Positions 19,550 through 29,425 of a stretch of 64,000 bases of DNA are shown piece after piece. Every line of letters starts with the position of its first letter. Within the stretch, counting starts at the first letter, position 1. The stretch covers positions 806,001-870,000 of the forward strand of contig NZ_CP071868.1 in NCBI RefSeq assembly GCF_017569225.1, read 5' to 3'. The translations under genes and the position numbers were made by a program. The notes under the pieces were generated by a model. It had not been told where the DNA came from and searched no databases. It saw nothing but the letters and a program-made list of their open reading frames with translations. The DNA comes from Pengzhenrongella sicca. Lineage in GTDB: Bacteria; Actinomycetota; Actinomycetes; Actinomycetales; Cellulomonadaceae.

Positions 19550-21774
19550 CGGGGCCGGAGGCGACGGCGGAGGAGACGGCGACGCCGGAACGCAAGGGGC
19601 CGGCCGCGATCCTGATCGTCGACGACGACGAGAGCAACTGCCGGCTCCTGGAGGCCCTGCTCGGGCCCGAGGGCTATGCGACGAGCGTCGCCGCGAGCGG
19701 CGAGGCGGCGCTCAAGCTCGTCGCGGCCGACCCGCCCGACCTCATCCTGCTCGACATCATGATGCCGGGGCTGGACGGCCGGGAGGTCGCGCGCCTGCTC
19801 AAGGCGGACCCTGCCACCCGGACCATCCCGATCATCATCGTGACGGCCCAGACCGACCGGGAGGCGCTACTCGCGGCGCTCGAGGCCGGCGCCGAGGAGT
19901 TCCTCACCAAACCCATCGACCAGACCGAGCTGTGGCTGCGGGTGCGCAACCTCCTGCGGCTCAAGGAGCTCGCCGACCTGGTCGAGGGGCACCGCGCGAC
20001 CCTCGAGGCCGAGGTCCAGGCGCGCACGGCCGAGCTGCAGCGCTTCCGGTCGGCGATGGACGCGACCGGGGACGCGATCCTGCTCATCAGCCGCGCCTCG
20101 ATGCTGTTCGTCGAGGTCAACGCCACCGCCTCGGCGCTACTCGGCTATACCCGCGACGAGCTGCTGACGCTCGGGCCGATGGACCTCGCGGAGGGCTCGC
20201 GCGGCCAGCTCGAGACGCTGTTCGACACGATCACGGCCGCCGGGCGGCCGATGGAGTCGACCGAGGCCGTCCGCACCAAGGACGGGTCGATGCTCCCTGT
20301 CGAGGTGCACCGGCACACCCAGCAGTCGGGTGCCGACTGGCTCATCGTGTCCGTGCTACGCGACATCACCGAGCGCACGGAGGCGCAGACCCGGCTGCAC
20401 CGCCTCGCGCACTACGACACGCTGACGGGCCTGCCCAACCGCTCGCTGTTCTACGACACGCTCGCGAAGACCCTGACCCAGGCCACGGCCAGGTCCGCGA
20501 CGGTCGCTGTGCTGTTCCTGGACCTCGATCACTTCAAGAACGTGAACGACACCTACGGCCACGCGGTCGGCGACCAGCTCCTGGTCCAGGTGAGCGAGAG
20601 GCTGCTCAACTGCGTCCGGATCCGGGACACCGTCGGCCGCCTCGGCGGGGACGAGTTCGCGGTGATCCTCCTACTCAAGGACCGTCCCCCCGACCCGACC
20701 CCCGTGCAGGACGAGGAGGGCGAACGCGACGCGGCCATCGTGGCGGCGCAGATCCACGCCGTCCTGCGCGAGCCGTTCCACCTCGACGGCCGCGACGTCG
20801 CCATGACCGCCAGCATCGGCATCACGCTGCACCCGGACGACGCGACCGACCCGGAGACGCTCATCAAGTATGCGGACACCGCGATGTACCAGGCGAAGCA
20901 GGCCGGGCGCAACGCCTTCCGATTCTTCACGCCCGCGATGAACCTCCAGGTGCGCCGCCGCCTCGAGCTCGACTCCGCGCTGCGCAACGCCGTCACCCGC
21001 GGCGAGTTCGTCCTGCACTACCAGCCGAAGGTGCAGCTCGCGGGCGGGCACGTCGTCGGCTTCGAGGCGCTGGTGCGCTGGAACCGGCCCGGCCACGGCC
21101 TCGTCCCGCCGAACGACTTCATCCCCGCCCTGGAGGAGTCGGGGCTGATCACGGAGGTCGGCCGCTGGGTGATCGCGGCGGCCTGCGAGCAGATCAGCGA
21201 CTGGAGCGCCCGCGGGATCGACCCCGGCCACGTCTCGGTCAATGTCTCGCCCCGCCAGTTCGTCACGGGCGACCTCGAGCGCGACGTGCTCGGCGCGCTC
21301 GCGAATCACCACACCCCGCTCGGCGCGCTCGAGCTCGAGCTCACCGAGAGCTCGCTGATGACGAGCACCGAGGCCACGATCGCGACCCTGACGCACCTGA
21401 AGGACGCCGGCGTGCAGCTGTCCATCGACGACTTCGGCACGGGCTACTCCAGCCTCGCGTACCTGCGCCGGTTCCCGATCGACAAGCTCAAGATCGACCG
21501 GAGCTTCATCCGGGAGGTCGCCCGCAGCTCCGACGGCGACGCCATCACGCTCGCCATCCTGCGCCTGGGGCACAGCCTCGAGCTCGAGGTCGTCGCGGAG
21601 GGGGTCGAGACCGCCGCGCAGCTGCAGTACCTGCGCCGCCACGAGTGCGACCAGATGCAGGGTTACTACTTCAGCCCGCCGCTGCCCGTCCGGGAGACCG
21701 AGCGCCTGCTGCTGGCCCGCCCCACCCTCGCGGACGCGGACGCCCGCTGGGCGCTCGCGGCCGGCCGGGGCTGA
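19546..21774 (+). CDS. REC-PAS-GGDEF-EAL cyclic-di-GMP turnover protein
   Basis: The 742-residue protein carries a receiver (Asp70), a PAS domain (about 165-280), a GGDEF domain with an intact GGDEF at 367-371 and an RxxD inhibitory site (RIRD) five residues before it, and an EAL domain with Glu507 in FEALVRW plus the loop DDFGTGYSS. All key residues for both making and breaking c-di-GMP are present, so phosphorylation may decide which activity dominates. It is translationally coupled to the preceding receiver, so kinase, relay and second-messenger output form one operon. Confidence 0.92.
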   Translation: MTGPEATAEETATPERKGPAAILIVDDDESNCRLLEALLGPEGYATSVAASGEAALKLVAADPPDLILLDIMMPGLDGREVARLLKADPATRTIPIIIVTAQTDREALLAALEAGAEEFLTKPIDQTELWLRVRNLLRLKELADLVEGHRATLEAEVQARTAELQRFRSAMDATGDAILLISRASMLFVEVNATASALLGYTRDELLTLGPMDLAEGSRGQLETLFDTITAAGRPMESTEAVRTKDGSMLPVEVHRHTQQSGADWLIVSVLRDITERTEAQTRLHRLAHYDTLTGLPNRSLFYDTLAKTLTQATARSATVAVLFLDLDHFKNVNDTYGHAVGDQLLVQVSERLLNCVRIRDTVGRLGGDEFAVILLLKDRPPDPTPVQDEEGERDAAIVAAQIHAVLREPFHLDGRDVAMTASIGITLHPDDATDPETLIKYADTAMYQAKQAGRNAFRFFTPAMNLQVRRRLELDSALRNAVTRGEFVLHYQPKVQLAGGHVVGFEALVRWNRPGHGLVPPNDFIPALEESGLITEVGRWVIAAACEQISDWSARGIDPGHVSVNVSPRQFVTGDLERDVLGALANHHTPLGALELELTESSLMTSTEATIATLTHLKDAGVQLSIDDFGTGYSSLAYLRRFPIDKLKIDRSFIREVARSSDGDAITLAILRLGHSLELEVVAEGVETAAQLQYLRRHECDQMQGYYFSPPLPVRETERLLLARPTLADADARWALAAGRG

Positions 21775-21803
21775 GGCCTCCGACGACGGCGCGCGGCCAG
21801 GTC

Positions 21804-21820
21804 GCCGCGGTCACCGCGGC
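21804..21820. terminator. GC-rich palindrome between converging genes
   Basis: GCCGCGGTCACCGCGGC is a perfect palindrome around one base; as RNA it gives a 7-bp stem with a 3-base loop. It lies between the GGDEF-EAL stop and the end of the LLM gene and could act as a bidirectional terminator. There is no T-run. Confidence 0.4.
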
Positions 21821-21841
21821 CCGGTCGTCACGGCCCGGTCG

Positions 21842-22744
21842 TCACGCGCCGCCGCGCTCCGCCGCGACCAGCTCGCGCACGGCCGGCGCGACCTCGCCCG
21901 CGAAGGCCTCGATCGTGGCCGGGTCGTCGGCCGCGACGATGAAGCCCGAGGCGCCGTACCGCAGCGCGATCTCGGCGAGCTCGTCCGCCCACTGGGCGGG
22001 CGGGCCGACGAGGAGGCCGCCGCCGGCGGCCGAGAACCGCCCCGCGATGTTGAGCAGCCGGCGCACCGCAGCCGGGTCGCGCCCGGCGGCCGCGGCGCCG
22101 TCGTCGACGTGCGTGTTCAGCGCGTGGAGGTCCGCGACGCCGCCGGGCAGGTACCCGAGCGACGGCAGCCACCCGTCCGCGACGCGCCCCGTCATCCGCA
22201 GGATGCGCGGCCGGTAGGCACCCACCCAGATCCCGATGCCGTGCGCGGGGGCCGGCCCGCGCTTGGCGCCCTCGACCCGGTAGTGGGTGCCGGGCACGCG
22301 TACCCCGCCGCGCACGTCGGCCGCCCAGATGCCCCGGATGATCGCGATCGCCTCCTCGAGGGCCTCGATCGACTGGCCGGGGGTCAGCCGCCGTCCGCCC
22401 ATCGCCTCGATCGCGTCCCAGAACCCGCCCGCGCCGAGGCCGAGCTCGATCCGGCCGCCGCTGAGCAGGTCCAGGCTCGCGGCACTGCGGGCGACGACCG
22501 CGGGCTGGCGCAGGGGCAGGTTGAGCACGTTCGGGCTGAGGTGGATGCGCTCGGTGCGGGCCGCGGCGTACGCGAGCAGCGTCCAGGTGTCGTGGAACCG
22601 CGGCTGGTACGGGTGGTCTTGGAACGTGGCGAGGTCGAGGCCGGCGCGGTCCGCGACGATCGCGAGGTCAACCGCGCGGTGCGCCGGGGCGTTGACGGGC
22701 GTGATGAACGTGCCGAACAGCAGGTCGTGGCCGTAGTCGGGCAT
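21842..22744 (-). CDS. LLM-class flavin/F420-dependent oxidoreductase
   Basis: The 300-residue protein has the luciferase-like TIM-barrel pattern: AIVADRAGLDLATFQDHPYQ, IHLSPNVLNLPLRQPAVVARSAASLDLLSGGRIELGLG split across the sheet, and AIIRGIW. In actinobacteria this family usually uses F420 or FMN to oxidise or reduce small molecules. The ATG at 22744 faces the divergent HxlR gene across 89 bases containing a palindrome, so that regulator probably controls it. The substrate is unknown. Confidence 0.85.
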   Translation of the reverse strand: MPDYGHDLLFGTFITPVNAPAHRAVDLAIVADRAGLDLATFQDHPYQPRFHDTWTLLAYAAARTERIHLSPNVLNLPLRQPAVVARSAASLDLLSGGRIELGLGAGGFWDAIEAMGGRRLTPGQSIEALEEAIAIIRGIWAADVRGGVRVPGTHYRVEGAKRGPAPAHGIGIWVGAYRPRILRMTGRVADGWLPSLGYLPGGVADLHALNTHVDDGAAAAGRDPAAVRRLLNIAGRFSAAGGGLLVGPPAQWADELAEIALRYGASGFIVAADDPATIEAFAGEVAPAVRELVAAERGGA

Positions 22745-22810
22745 GCGTCGCGGCTCCCTTCGCTCCGATGCCGCCCACCCTGCCAGCCCGGTCCGGCCTT
22801 GCCAGTGGGT

Positions 22811-22834
22811 CGTAAGTGACTCACTATTGGTAAG
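22811..22834. promoter_or_regulatory. Putative HxlR operator between LLM and HxlR genes
   Basis: AGTGACTCACT at 22815-22825 is a perfect palindrome around one base, and TAAGTG recurs at 22813-22818 and 22831-22836. The sites touch the HxlR start codon, so binding would repress the regulator and reach the divergent promoter. Confidence 0.45.
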
Positions 22835-23235
22835 TGCGGGAGTGGGAGCGTGTCGACGCCGGCAGTGGTCGGCTGTTCACCGCCTCCCTCGAGCTCGTCG
22901 GCAAGCGGTGGAGCCCCGGGATCCTGCTGGCGGTCGCCCGCGGGGCCGCGCGGTTCTCCGAGATCCGGGCCACCGTGCCCGGGGTCTCCGACCGCCTGCT
23001 CGCGCAGCGGCTCAAGGAGCTCGAGCTCGCGGGCCTCGTCGAGCGGCAGGTCATCGCCACGACGCCCGTGCAGGTGCGGTACTCGTTGAGCCCGCGCGGC
23101 GACGACCTCATGGGATCGCTGCGGCCGCTCGTGGCCTACGGTGCGCGCTGGGCCGAGGCCGGCTCCAGCGCGTGCACCCCGTCCCGTCCGCCCACCCACG
23201 AATCGAGCCGTCATGTCCGACCGGCGCAGCCGTAG
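22834..23235 (+). CDS. HxlR-family winged-helix regulator
   Basis: The 133-residue protein has the HxlR core: LVGKRWSPGILLAVARGAARFSEIRATVPGVSDRLLAQRLKELE is recognisable in order, followed by the wing RYSLSPRGDDL. The conserved N-terminal Cys of redox-sensing members is absent, so ligand sensing is more likely than thiol chemistry. The start is the GTG at 22834, inside the operator region. Its last 23 bases overlap the following RpiR gene, so the C-terminal tail may be poorly conserved. Confidence 0.8.
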   Translation: MREWERVDAGSGRLFTASLELVGKRWSPGILLAVARGAARFSEIRATVPGVSDRLLAQRLKELELAGLVERQVIATTPVQVRYSLSPRGDDLMGSLRPLVAYGARWAEAGSSACTPSRPPTHESSRHVRPAQP

Positions 23236-24127
23236 CCGCACCGCACCCGAGGTCCGGGTCCCGACCGACGTCGTCGACCGCGTCCGCGCCGTGCTGCCGC
23301 ACCTGTCGCCGGCGCAGTCCCGGGTGGCCGCGATCGTGCAGGCGGACCCGCCCGCCGCCGCGGCGCTCACGGTCGATCAGCTCGCCACCCTCGCCTCGAC
23401 GAGCGTCGCGACCGTCGTGCGGGCCGCGCGCAGCCTCGGGTTCGAGGGCTACCCCCAGCTCCGGCTCGCGCTCGCGGCCCACGGCGGCTCGCACCCGGCC
23501 GCGACCGTCCCGCTCGGCGCCCAGATCACCGAGTCCGACACCGGCGCCGCCGTGCTCGCGAAGCTCGCGGCCTTCGAGTCGCAGCAGCTGCGCGAGACCG
23601 CCGAGCTGATCGACCCGGCCGCGCTCGACCGGGTGGTCGCGCTCGTCGCCGCCGCCCGGCGCGTGGACGTGTACGGCATCAGCGCCTCGGGCCTGGTCGC
23701 CCTGGACCTGATGCAGAAGCTCACCCGGATCGGCCTGGACTGCCGCGCGCACACCGAGCACGACGCCGCGCTCGTCAGCGCGAGCCTGCTCGCCGCGGGC
23801 GACGTGGCGATCGGCGTGTCCCACGGCGGGTCCAACCCCGGCACGCTGAAGCCGCTCGCCGCCGCGCGCGGCGCGGGCGCGACCACGGTCGCGATCACCG
23901 GCACCCGCCGGTCGGCGCTCGGCCGGCACGCCGACCACGTGCTGGTCACAGCCGGCCGGGAGTTCGGGTTCCGCTCGGCCGCGATGGCCAGCCGGACCGG
24001 GCAGCTGCTGGTCGTCGACGCGATCTTCATCGGCGTGGCGCAGCGGGTGCCCGACGCGCGGGCCGCGCTCCAGCGCACCTACGACGCCGTGTCCCGGTCC
24101 GGGCGCGCCCGGCCGGCGGGCGCATAG
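23213..24127 (+). CDS. MurR/RpiR-family regulator (HTH_6 plus SIS domain)
   Basis: The 304-residue protein has an N-terminal HTH (LTVDQLATLASTSVATVVRAARSLGFEGYPQLR) and a C-terminal sugar-phosphate-binding SIS domain (DVYGISASGLVALDL, then IGVSHGGSNPGTLKPLA). Such regulators respond to phosphosugars. The ATG at 23213 overlaps the HxlR end. No sugar operon is adjacent in the same direction, so the target is unclear. Its 3' end overlaps the convergent gene by 49 bases. Confidence 0.85.
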   Translation: MSDRRSRSRTAPEVRVPTDVVDRVRAVLPHLSPAQSRVAAIVQADPPAAAALTVDQLATLASTSVATVVRAARSLGFEGYPQLRLALAAHGGSHPAATVPLGAQITESDTGAAVLAKLAAFESQQLRETAELIDPAALDRVVALVAAARRVDVYGISASGLVALDLMQKLTRIGLDCRAHTEHDAALVSASLLAAGDVAIGVSHGGSNPGTLKPLAAARGAGATTVAITGTRRSALGRHADHVLVTAGREFGFRSAAMASRTGQLLVVDAIFIGVAQRVPDARAALQRTYDAVSRSGRARPAGA

Positions 24128-24800
24128 CGGGTAGGGGCATAGCGGGCGGGGGCTTGGCGGTTAGCGGCATCGCGGGTGGACCGGCGGACCGGCGGGTCAT
24201 CCGGGCTCCCGCCGCCCAGCGGGATCGGCCGACCGAGCGTGAGGGTGCGGTGCGGGTCGAGCGCGACGGTCTTCTCCCGCAGCAGCACGCCGGCCGCGCT
24301 GAACTTCGCGGTCGTCTCGCACCGGCCGCCCTCGAGCGCCACCAGCGCGCCGTCGCGGACGACGCCCGCGACGCCGACGACCTTCACCGCGACCGTGAGC
24401 TCGAACTGGACGGCGCCGATCGTCGCGCCGCCGAGCACCAGGTCGATGCGGGGGCGCTGGGTGACGGTGAAGTCGCGCGTGCCGAGCGGGACCACGGCGG
24501 ACTCGGGCGTGCCGCGCGTGCGCCGGGCGGCGTCGACCAGCTCGCGGTGCTTGCGGAAGCCGGCGACGGCGACCGACGCGACGTCGAGGTCGAGGAAGTC
24601 GGTGGCCATGCTCGCCAGCTCCCGCTGCGCGCCGGCCCAGACGCCGTCGCCGACCGTCGCCAACTGGTCGTGGGCGGCGGCGAGCGCGCCCGACTGCGCG
24701 AGGCAGCGCGCCAGGTCGGCGGCGGGATCGCCGTCGAGGAGCAGGTCGCGGGCAGACAGCTGATCCGGGGCAGAGAGCTGGTCAGGGGCAGAGAGCTGGT

Positions 24801-24804
<4 letters not shown>
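24079..24804 (-). CDS. Hypothetical protein coupled to a PASTA protein
   Basis: The 241-residue protein has no family that I recognise. It starts with repeated QLSAPD units, has a helical middle (QRELASMATDFLDLDVASV), then a probable beta-rich part (FTVTQRPRIDLVLGGATIGAVQFELTVAV is one long alternating stretch read in parts) and a basic disordered tail. No signal peptide or helix for membrane insertion is evident. Its ATG overlaps the stop of the PASTA gene (ATGA), so the two are co-translated. Its last 49 bases overlap the convergent RpiR gene. Confidence 0.6.
24745..24798 (-). repeat. 18-bp tandem repeat encoding QLSAPD at a protein N-terminus
   Basis: On the minus strand the unit CAGCTCTCTGCCCCTGAC at 24798-24781 is followed by a close copy at 24780-24763 and a partial third copy. 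The repeats follow the start codon of the hypothetical protein directly. Confidence 0.75.
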
Positions 24805-25826
<1,022 letters not shown>

Positions 25827-25916
25827 GGCTGGCCTCCGCGAGGTTCGGCCCCGATGGGTACCGCACAGGAGCCCGCAGAGTCCTTCGAGATACGCCCGTC
25901 GCTAGAGACACGCCCG

Positions 25917-26915
25917 TCAGCGCGGAGGGCTCGTCGAGCCGCGGACGACGAGCGACGTCGGCAGGCGGATGTGGGTCTGCTCGACGGGGGTGCCGTCCAT
26001 GAGGGCGAGGAGCATCGTGATGCCCGCCGCGCCCATCTCCTGCAGCGGCTGGTGCACGGTCGTGAGCGGGGGAGTGGTGCGGCTGGACTCGGGCACGTCG
26101 TCGAATCCCGCGACCGACAGGTCTCCCGGCACGTCGAGGCCGAGCTCCCGGGCCACGTCCATCGTGCCCATCGCGGACAGGTCGTTGGCGGCGAAGATCG
26201 CCGTCGGCCGGTCGGGGAGGGACAGCAGCGCCGCGGCGGGCGCGCGCACGGAGTCCCTGCGGTAGTCGCCGACCCGGATGAGCTCGGGGTCGGCCGCGAT
26301 CCCGGCCTCGGCGAGCGCGTGCCGGAACCCCGCCTCGCGCAGGCGCGCGGACTCCAGGTCGGCGCGCCCGGCCATGAAGCCGATGCGCCGGTGGCCCAGC
26401 TCGATCAGGTGCGTCGTCGCGAGGAACGCGCCGGTGAAGCTGTCGGAGTCGACCATGGGCAGCCCGGCCGGGCCGGCGTGCGGGTCGATCGACACGAGCG
26501 GCACCCCCGGGTCGGCGTCGACGACCGACGGCGTCACGATGAGCGCGCCGTCGATCAGGGTGCCGCTCAGGCGGGACAGCGAGCGCCGCTCCCAGCCGGC
26601 GCCGCGGCTCTGCCGGCTGCCGGTGTAGGCGAGCAGCTCGTAGTCGGTGTCGGCGAGCGCGGCCGCGGTGCCCTTGAGGATCTCGGCGCTGAACGGCTCG
26701 AACTCGGCCACGAGCACGCCGATGACGTGCGTGCGGTGCGAGCGCATGCTGCGCGCGACCAGGCTCGGCTCGAAGTTCAGCTCCCGCACGACCTCGCGCA
26801 CCCGCGTCGACGTGGCGACGGCGATGCCGTACCGGCCGTTGATGACCTTGGAGACCGTGGACACGGAGACGCCCGCAGCGAGGGCGACGTCGGTGATCGT
26901 CGCTCGTCGGGCCAT
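25917..26915 (-). CDS. LacI-family regulator of the oligosaccharide locus
   Basis: The 332-residue protein has an N-terminal LacI DNA-binding region (ATITDVALAAGVSVSTVSKVING) and a sugar-binding domain (VIGVLVAEFEPFSAEILKG, then AIFAANDLSAMGTMDVARELG). The ATG at 26915 puts the HTH at residues 5-24. It is divergent from an ABC importer and glycosidase genes, and the palindrome between them is its probable operator, with a xylo- or gluco-oligosaccharide as inducer. Confidence 0.87.
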   Translation of the reverse strand: MARRATITDVALAAGVSVSTVSKVINGRYGIAVATSTRVREVVRELNFEPSLVARSMRSHRTHVIGVLVAEFEPFSAEILKGTAAALADTDYELLAYTGSRQSRGAGWERRSLSRLSGTLIDGALIVTPSVVDADPGVPLVSIDPHAGPAGLPMVDSDSFTGAFLATTHLIELGHRRIGFMAGRADLESARLREAGFRHALAEAGIAADPELIRVGDYRRDSVRAPAAALLSLPDRPTAIFAANDLSAMGTMDVARELGLDVPGDLSVAGFDDVPESSRTTPPLTTVHQPLQEMGAAGITMLLALMDGTPVEQTHIRLPTSLVVRGSTSPPR

Positions 26916-26935
26916 GGTCCAAGCGTAGCGTGAGG

Positions 26936-26983
26936 AAAACGTTATCGATATCGATTGACGCGCGCGCATCGCTCTGCCAGAGT
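26936..26983 (+). promoter_or_regulatory. LacI operator and promoter of the ABC-GH3-GH43 operon
   Basis: ATCGATATCGAT at 26944-26955 is a perfect 12-bp palindrome, preceded by AACGTT at 26938-26943. TTGACG at 26955-26960 is a good -35 element and CAGAGT at 26978-26983 a weak -10 with 17 bases between. The operator overlaps the -35, which fits repression by the divergent LacI protein. Confidence 0.6.
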
Positions 26984-27112
26984 GGCGCTTGCTTACCCCT
27001 GTCGACGACGACCAGGAGTTCAGTGCGCGAGAGCCGGTGGTCGTAGCGGTCCGTGGTTCGTCCCGATCTGGGGCACCTTTCATTCTGCAACTCGACGAAG
27101 AGGACAGATCTC

Positions 27113-28399
27113 ATGAAGGCTAGGAAACTCCTGGCGGTCTCTGCCGCCATGGTGATGGGTGCGGCGGGCCTGACGGCCTGTGGCGGCGGCGGCGACGACG
27201 GCGGTTCCGCCAGCGGCGACGTCGAGATGACCCTCTGGCACAACTCCACCACCGGTCCCGGCAAGGCGTACTGGGAAGACATGGTCAGCGCCTTCGCAGC
27301 CGAGAACGCGGGCGTGACCATCAAGCTCCAGGCGATCCAGAACGAGGACATGGACGGCAAGCTCCAGACCGCCCTGAACTCGGGCGATGCGCCCGACCTG
27401 TTCATGGCGCGCGGGGGCGGCAAGCTGAACGCCGTCGTCGAGGCCGGTCAGGCGCAGCCGCTGACGATCGACGACGCGACGCGCACGGCGGTCGGCGACG
27501 CGGCGTTCAGCGCCTTCACCATCGACGACGAGGTCTACGGCATGCCGATGTCGATCCTCCCCGGCGGCATCTACTACAGCAAGGACCTGTTCGCGCAGGC
27601 CGGCATCACCGAGCTGCCCACGACGATCGAGGACCTCGAGGCCGTGGTGGAGCAGCTCAAGGCCGCCGACATCGCCCCGATCGCGCTCGGCGCCAAGGAC
27701 GCGTGGCCCGCCGCGCACTGGTACTACTTCTTCGCGCTGCGCGCCTGCTCGCAGGAGACCCTGGACGCGGCCACGGCCGAGATGACGTTCGACGACCCGT
27801 GCTGGACGAAGGCGGGCGACGACCTCGCGGCGTTCTCCGCGACGGAGCCGTTCAACGAGGGCTTCCTGACCACCTCCGCCCAGCAGGGCGCGGGCTCGTC
27901 GGCCGGACTCCTGGCCAACCACCAGGCGGCCATGGAGCTCATGGGTGCCTGGGACCCGGGAGTCATCGCGTCCCTGACGCCGGACGAGAAGTCGCTGCCC
28001 GACCTGGGCTGGTTCCCCTTCCCGACGGTGAGCGGCGGCGAGGGTGCCGAAGGCGCGATGATGGGCGGCCTCGACGGCATGTCCTGCTCGAAGGACGCCC
28101 CGGCGGAGTGCTCGGAGTTCCTGAACTTCCTCATGACGCAGGAGAACCAGGAGGCCTACGCCACGGCCTTCCAGACGCTTCCCGCGAGCCAGGACGCTCA
28201 GGCCGTCGTCACCGACCCGGCCCTCAAGGACGTGCTGGCGACGTACAACGAGGCGCCCTACGTCTCGCTGTGGCTCGACACGCTCTACGGCCAGAACGTC
28301 GGCAACGCGCTGAACGCCGGCGTGGTCAACCTGCTCGCGGGCGAGGGTGACTCGGACGCGATCGTGCAGGGCGTCGTCGACGCGGCCGCGAAGGAGTAG
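27113..28399 (+). CDS. ABC importer substrate-binding lipoprotein (carbohydrate, CUT1 type)
   Basis: The 428-residue protein has a lipoprotein signal peptide ending in the lipobox LTAC (Cys about residue 23), followed by a glycine-rich linker and a type I solute-binding fold (VEMTLWHNSTTGPGKAYWEDM, then GDAPDLFMARGGGKL). It would capture an oligosaccharide at the cell surface. The ATG at 27113 follows a GAAGAGGA element. Two permeases follow directly; no ATPase gene is present, so a shared MsiK-like ATPase is presumably used, as is known for many actinobacterial CUT1 systems. Confidence 0.9.
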   Translation: MKARKLLAVSAAMVMGAAGLTACGGGGDDGGSASGDVEMTLWHNSTTGPGKAYWEDMVSAFAAENAGVTIKLQAIQNEDMDGKLQTALNSGDAPDLFMARGGGKLNAVVEAGQAQPLTIDDATRTAVGDAAFSAFTIDDEVYGMPMSILPGGIYYSKDLFAQAGITELPTTIEDLEAVVEQLKAADIAPIALGAKDAWPAAHWYYFFALRACSQETLDAATAEMTFDDPCWTKAGDDLAAFSATEPFNEGFLTTSAQQGAGSSAGLLANHQAAMELMGAWDPGVIASLTPDEKSLPDLGWFPFPTVSGGEGAEGAMMGGLDGMSCSKDAPAECSEFLNFLMTQENQEAYATAFQTLPASQDAQAVVTDPALKDVLATYNEAPYVSLWLDTLYGQNVGNALNAGVVNLLAGEGDSDAIVQGVVDAAAKE

Positions 28400-28408
28400 C
28401 TGCTCACC

Positions 28409-29425
28409 ATGAGTGACACCTTGGGCGAGGGCAAGCTCGCCGTTTCGCCGTCGCCCGAGGCGTCCGTGACGGGTGGGGACGGTGCCCGCAAGGCACCGTC
28501 CCCGGCCCGCCGGGCCAGCGGGCCGGACTGGCGCAAACGCTTCGAGATCGCGCTCCTGACGGGGCCGGCGATCATCATGTTCGTCGCCTTCGTGATCTTC
28601 CCGGTCGTGCTCGCCGCGTACTACGGGTTCTTCAAGTGGAAGGGCTTCGGGCCTCCTACCGAGTTCGTGGGGCTCGAGAACTACCTGACGATCTTCCGGG
28701 ACAGCACGTTCCAGGACGCGCTCCAGCACAACGCCGTCATCGTGGTGCTGTCCCTGGTCCTGCAGGGCCCGGCGGCGGTGCTGCTCGCGCTCCTGCTGAA
28801 CCAGAAGATGCGCGGCCGGTCCCTCGTACGGGTGCTGATCTTCGTGCCGTACGTCGTGTCGGAGGTGATCGTCGGCACCGGCTGGAGCCTCATGCTCCAG
28901 ACCAACGGCGCCGTCAACGACCTGCTGACCAAGGCGGGGCTGCCGGACTGGACCGTCGACTGGCTGTCCGACCCGAACATCGCCATCTGGTCGCTCATGC
29001 TCATCATCACGTGGAAGTACATCGGGTTCGCCGTGATCCTCTTCCTTGCCGGGCTGCAGTCCATCCCGGAGGAGCTGTTCGAGGCGGCGGCGATCGACGG
29101 CGCCACCTACTGGCAGACGCAGCGCCGCATCACCCTGCCGCTGCTCGGCCCGACGATCCGGATCTGGGCGTTCCTGTCGATGATCGGCGCGCTGCAGCTG
29201 TTCGACCTCGTCTACATCATCTGGGGCCAGTACGTCGCGGCCACGGCCGGGACGTCGACGATGGCCACCTACATGGTGGTCAACGGTCGCAACGCGGGGA
29301 ACTACGGCTTCGGCAACGCCGTCGCGGTCGTGCTGTTCCTCATCTCGCTCGTCATCGCGCTCACCTACCAGCGGTTCGTGCTCAAGCGCGACACCGAGGG
29401 TGCCCTCACGGAAGGAAAGAAGTGA
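28409..29425 (+). CDS. ABC sugar permease, MalF-like
   Basis: The 338-residue protein has six predicted helices and the EAA loop EELFEAAAIDGATYWQTQRRITLPLL that contacts the ATPase. A basic, disordered N-terminal tail of about 45 residues precedes the first helix. It starts 9 bases after the binding-protein stop, and its stop overlaps the next ATG. Confidence 0.9.
   Translation: MSDTLGEGKLAVSPSPEASVTGGDGARKAPSPARRASGPDWRKRFEIALLTGPAIIMFVAFVIFPVVLAAYYGFFKWKGFGPPTEFVGLENYLTIFRDSTFQDALQHNAVIVVLSLVLQGPAAVLLALLLNQKMRGRSLVRVLIFVPYVVSEVIVGTGWSLMLQTNGAVNDLLTKAGLPDWTVDWLSDPNIAIWSLMLIITWKYIGFAVILFLAGLQSIPEELFEAAAIDGATYWQTQRRITLPLLGPTIRIWAFLSMIGALQLFDLVYIIWGQYVAATAGTSTMATYMVVNGRNAGNYGFGNAVAVVLFLISLVIALTYQRFVLKRDTEGALTEGKK

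Noticed and set aside
24120-24180. Short GC-rich repeats (GCATAGCGGG type) as a possible CRISPR-like array
   Set aside because: Units are about 15 bases, degenerate and without spacers; they encode the tail of a hypothetical protein.
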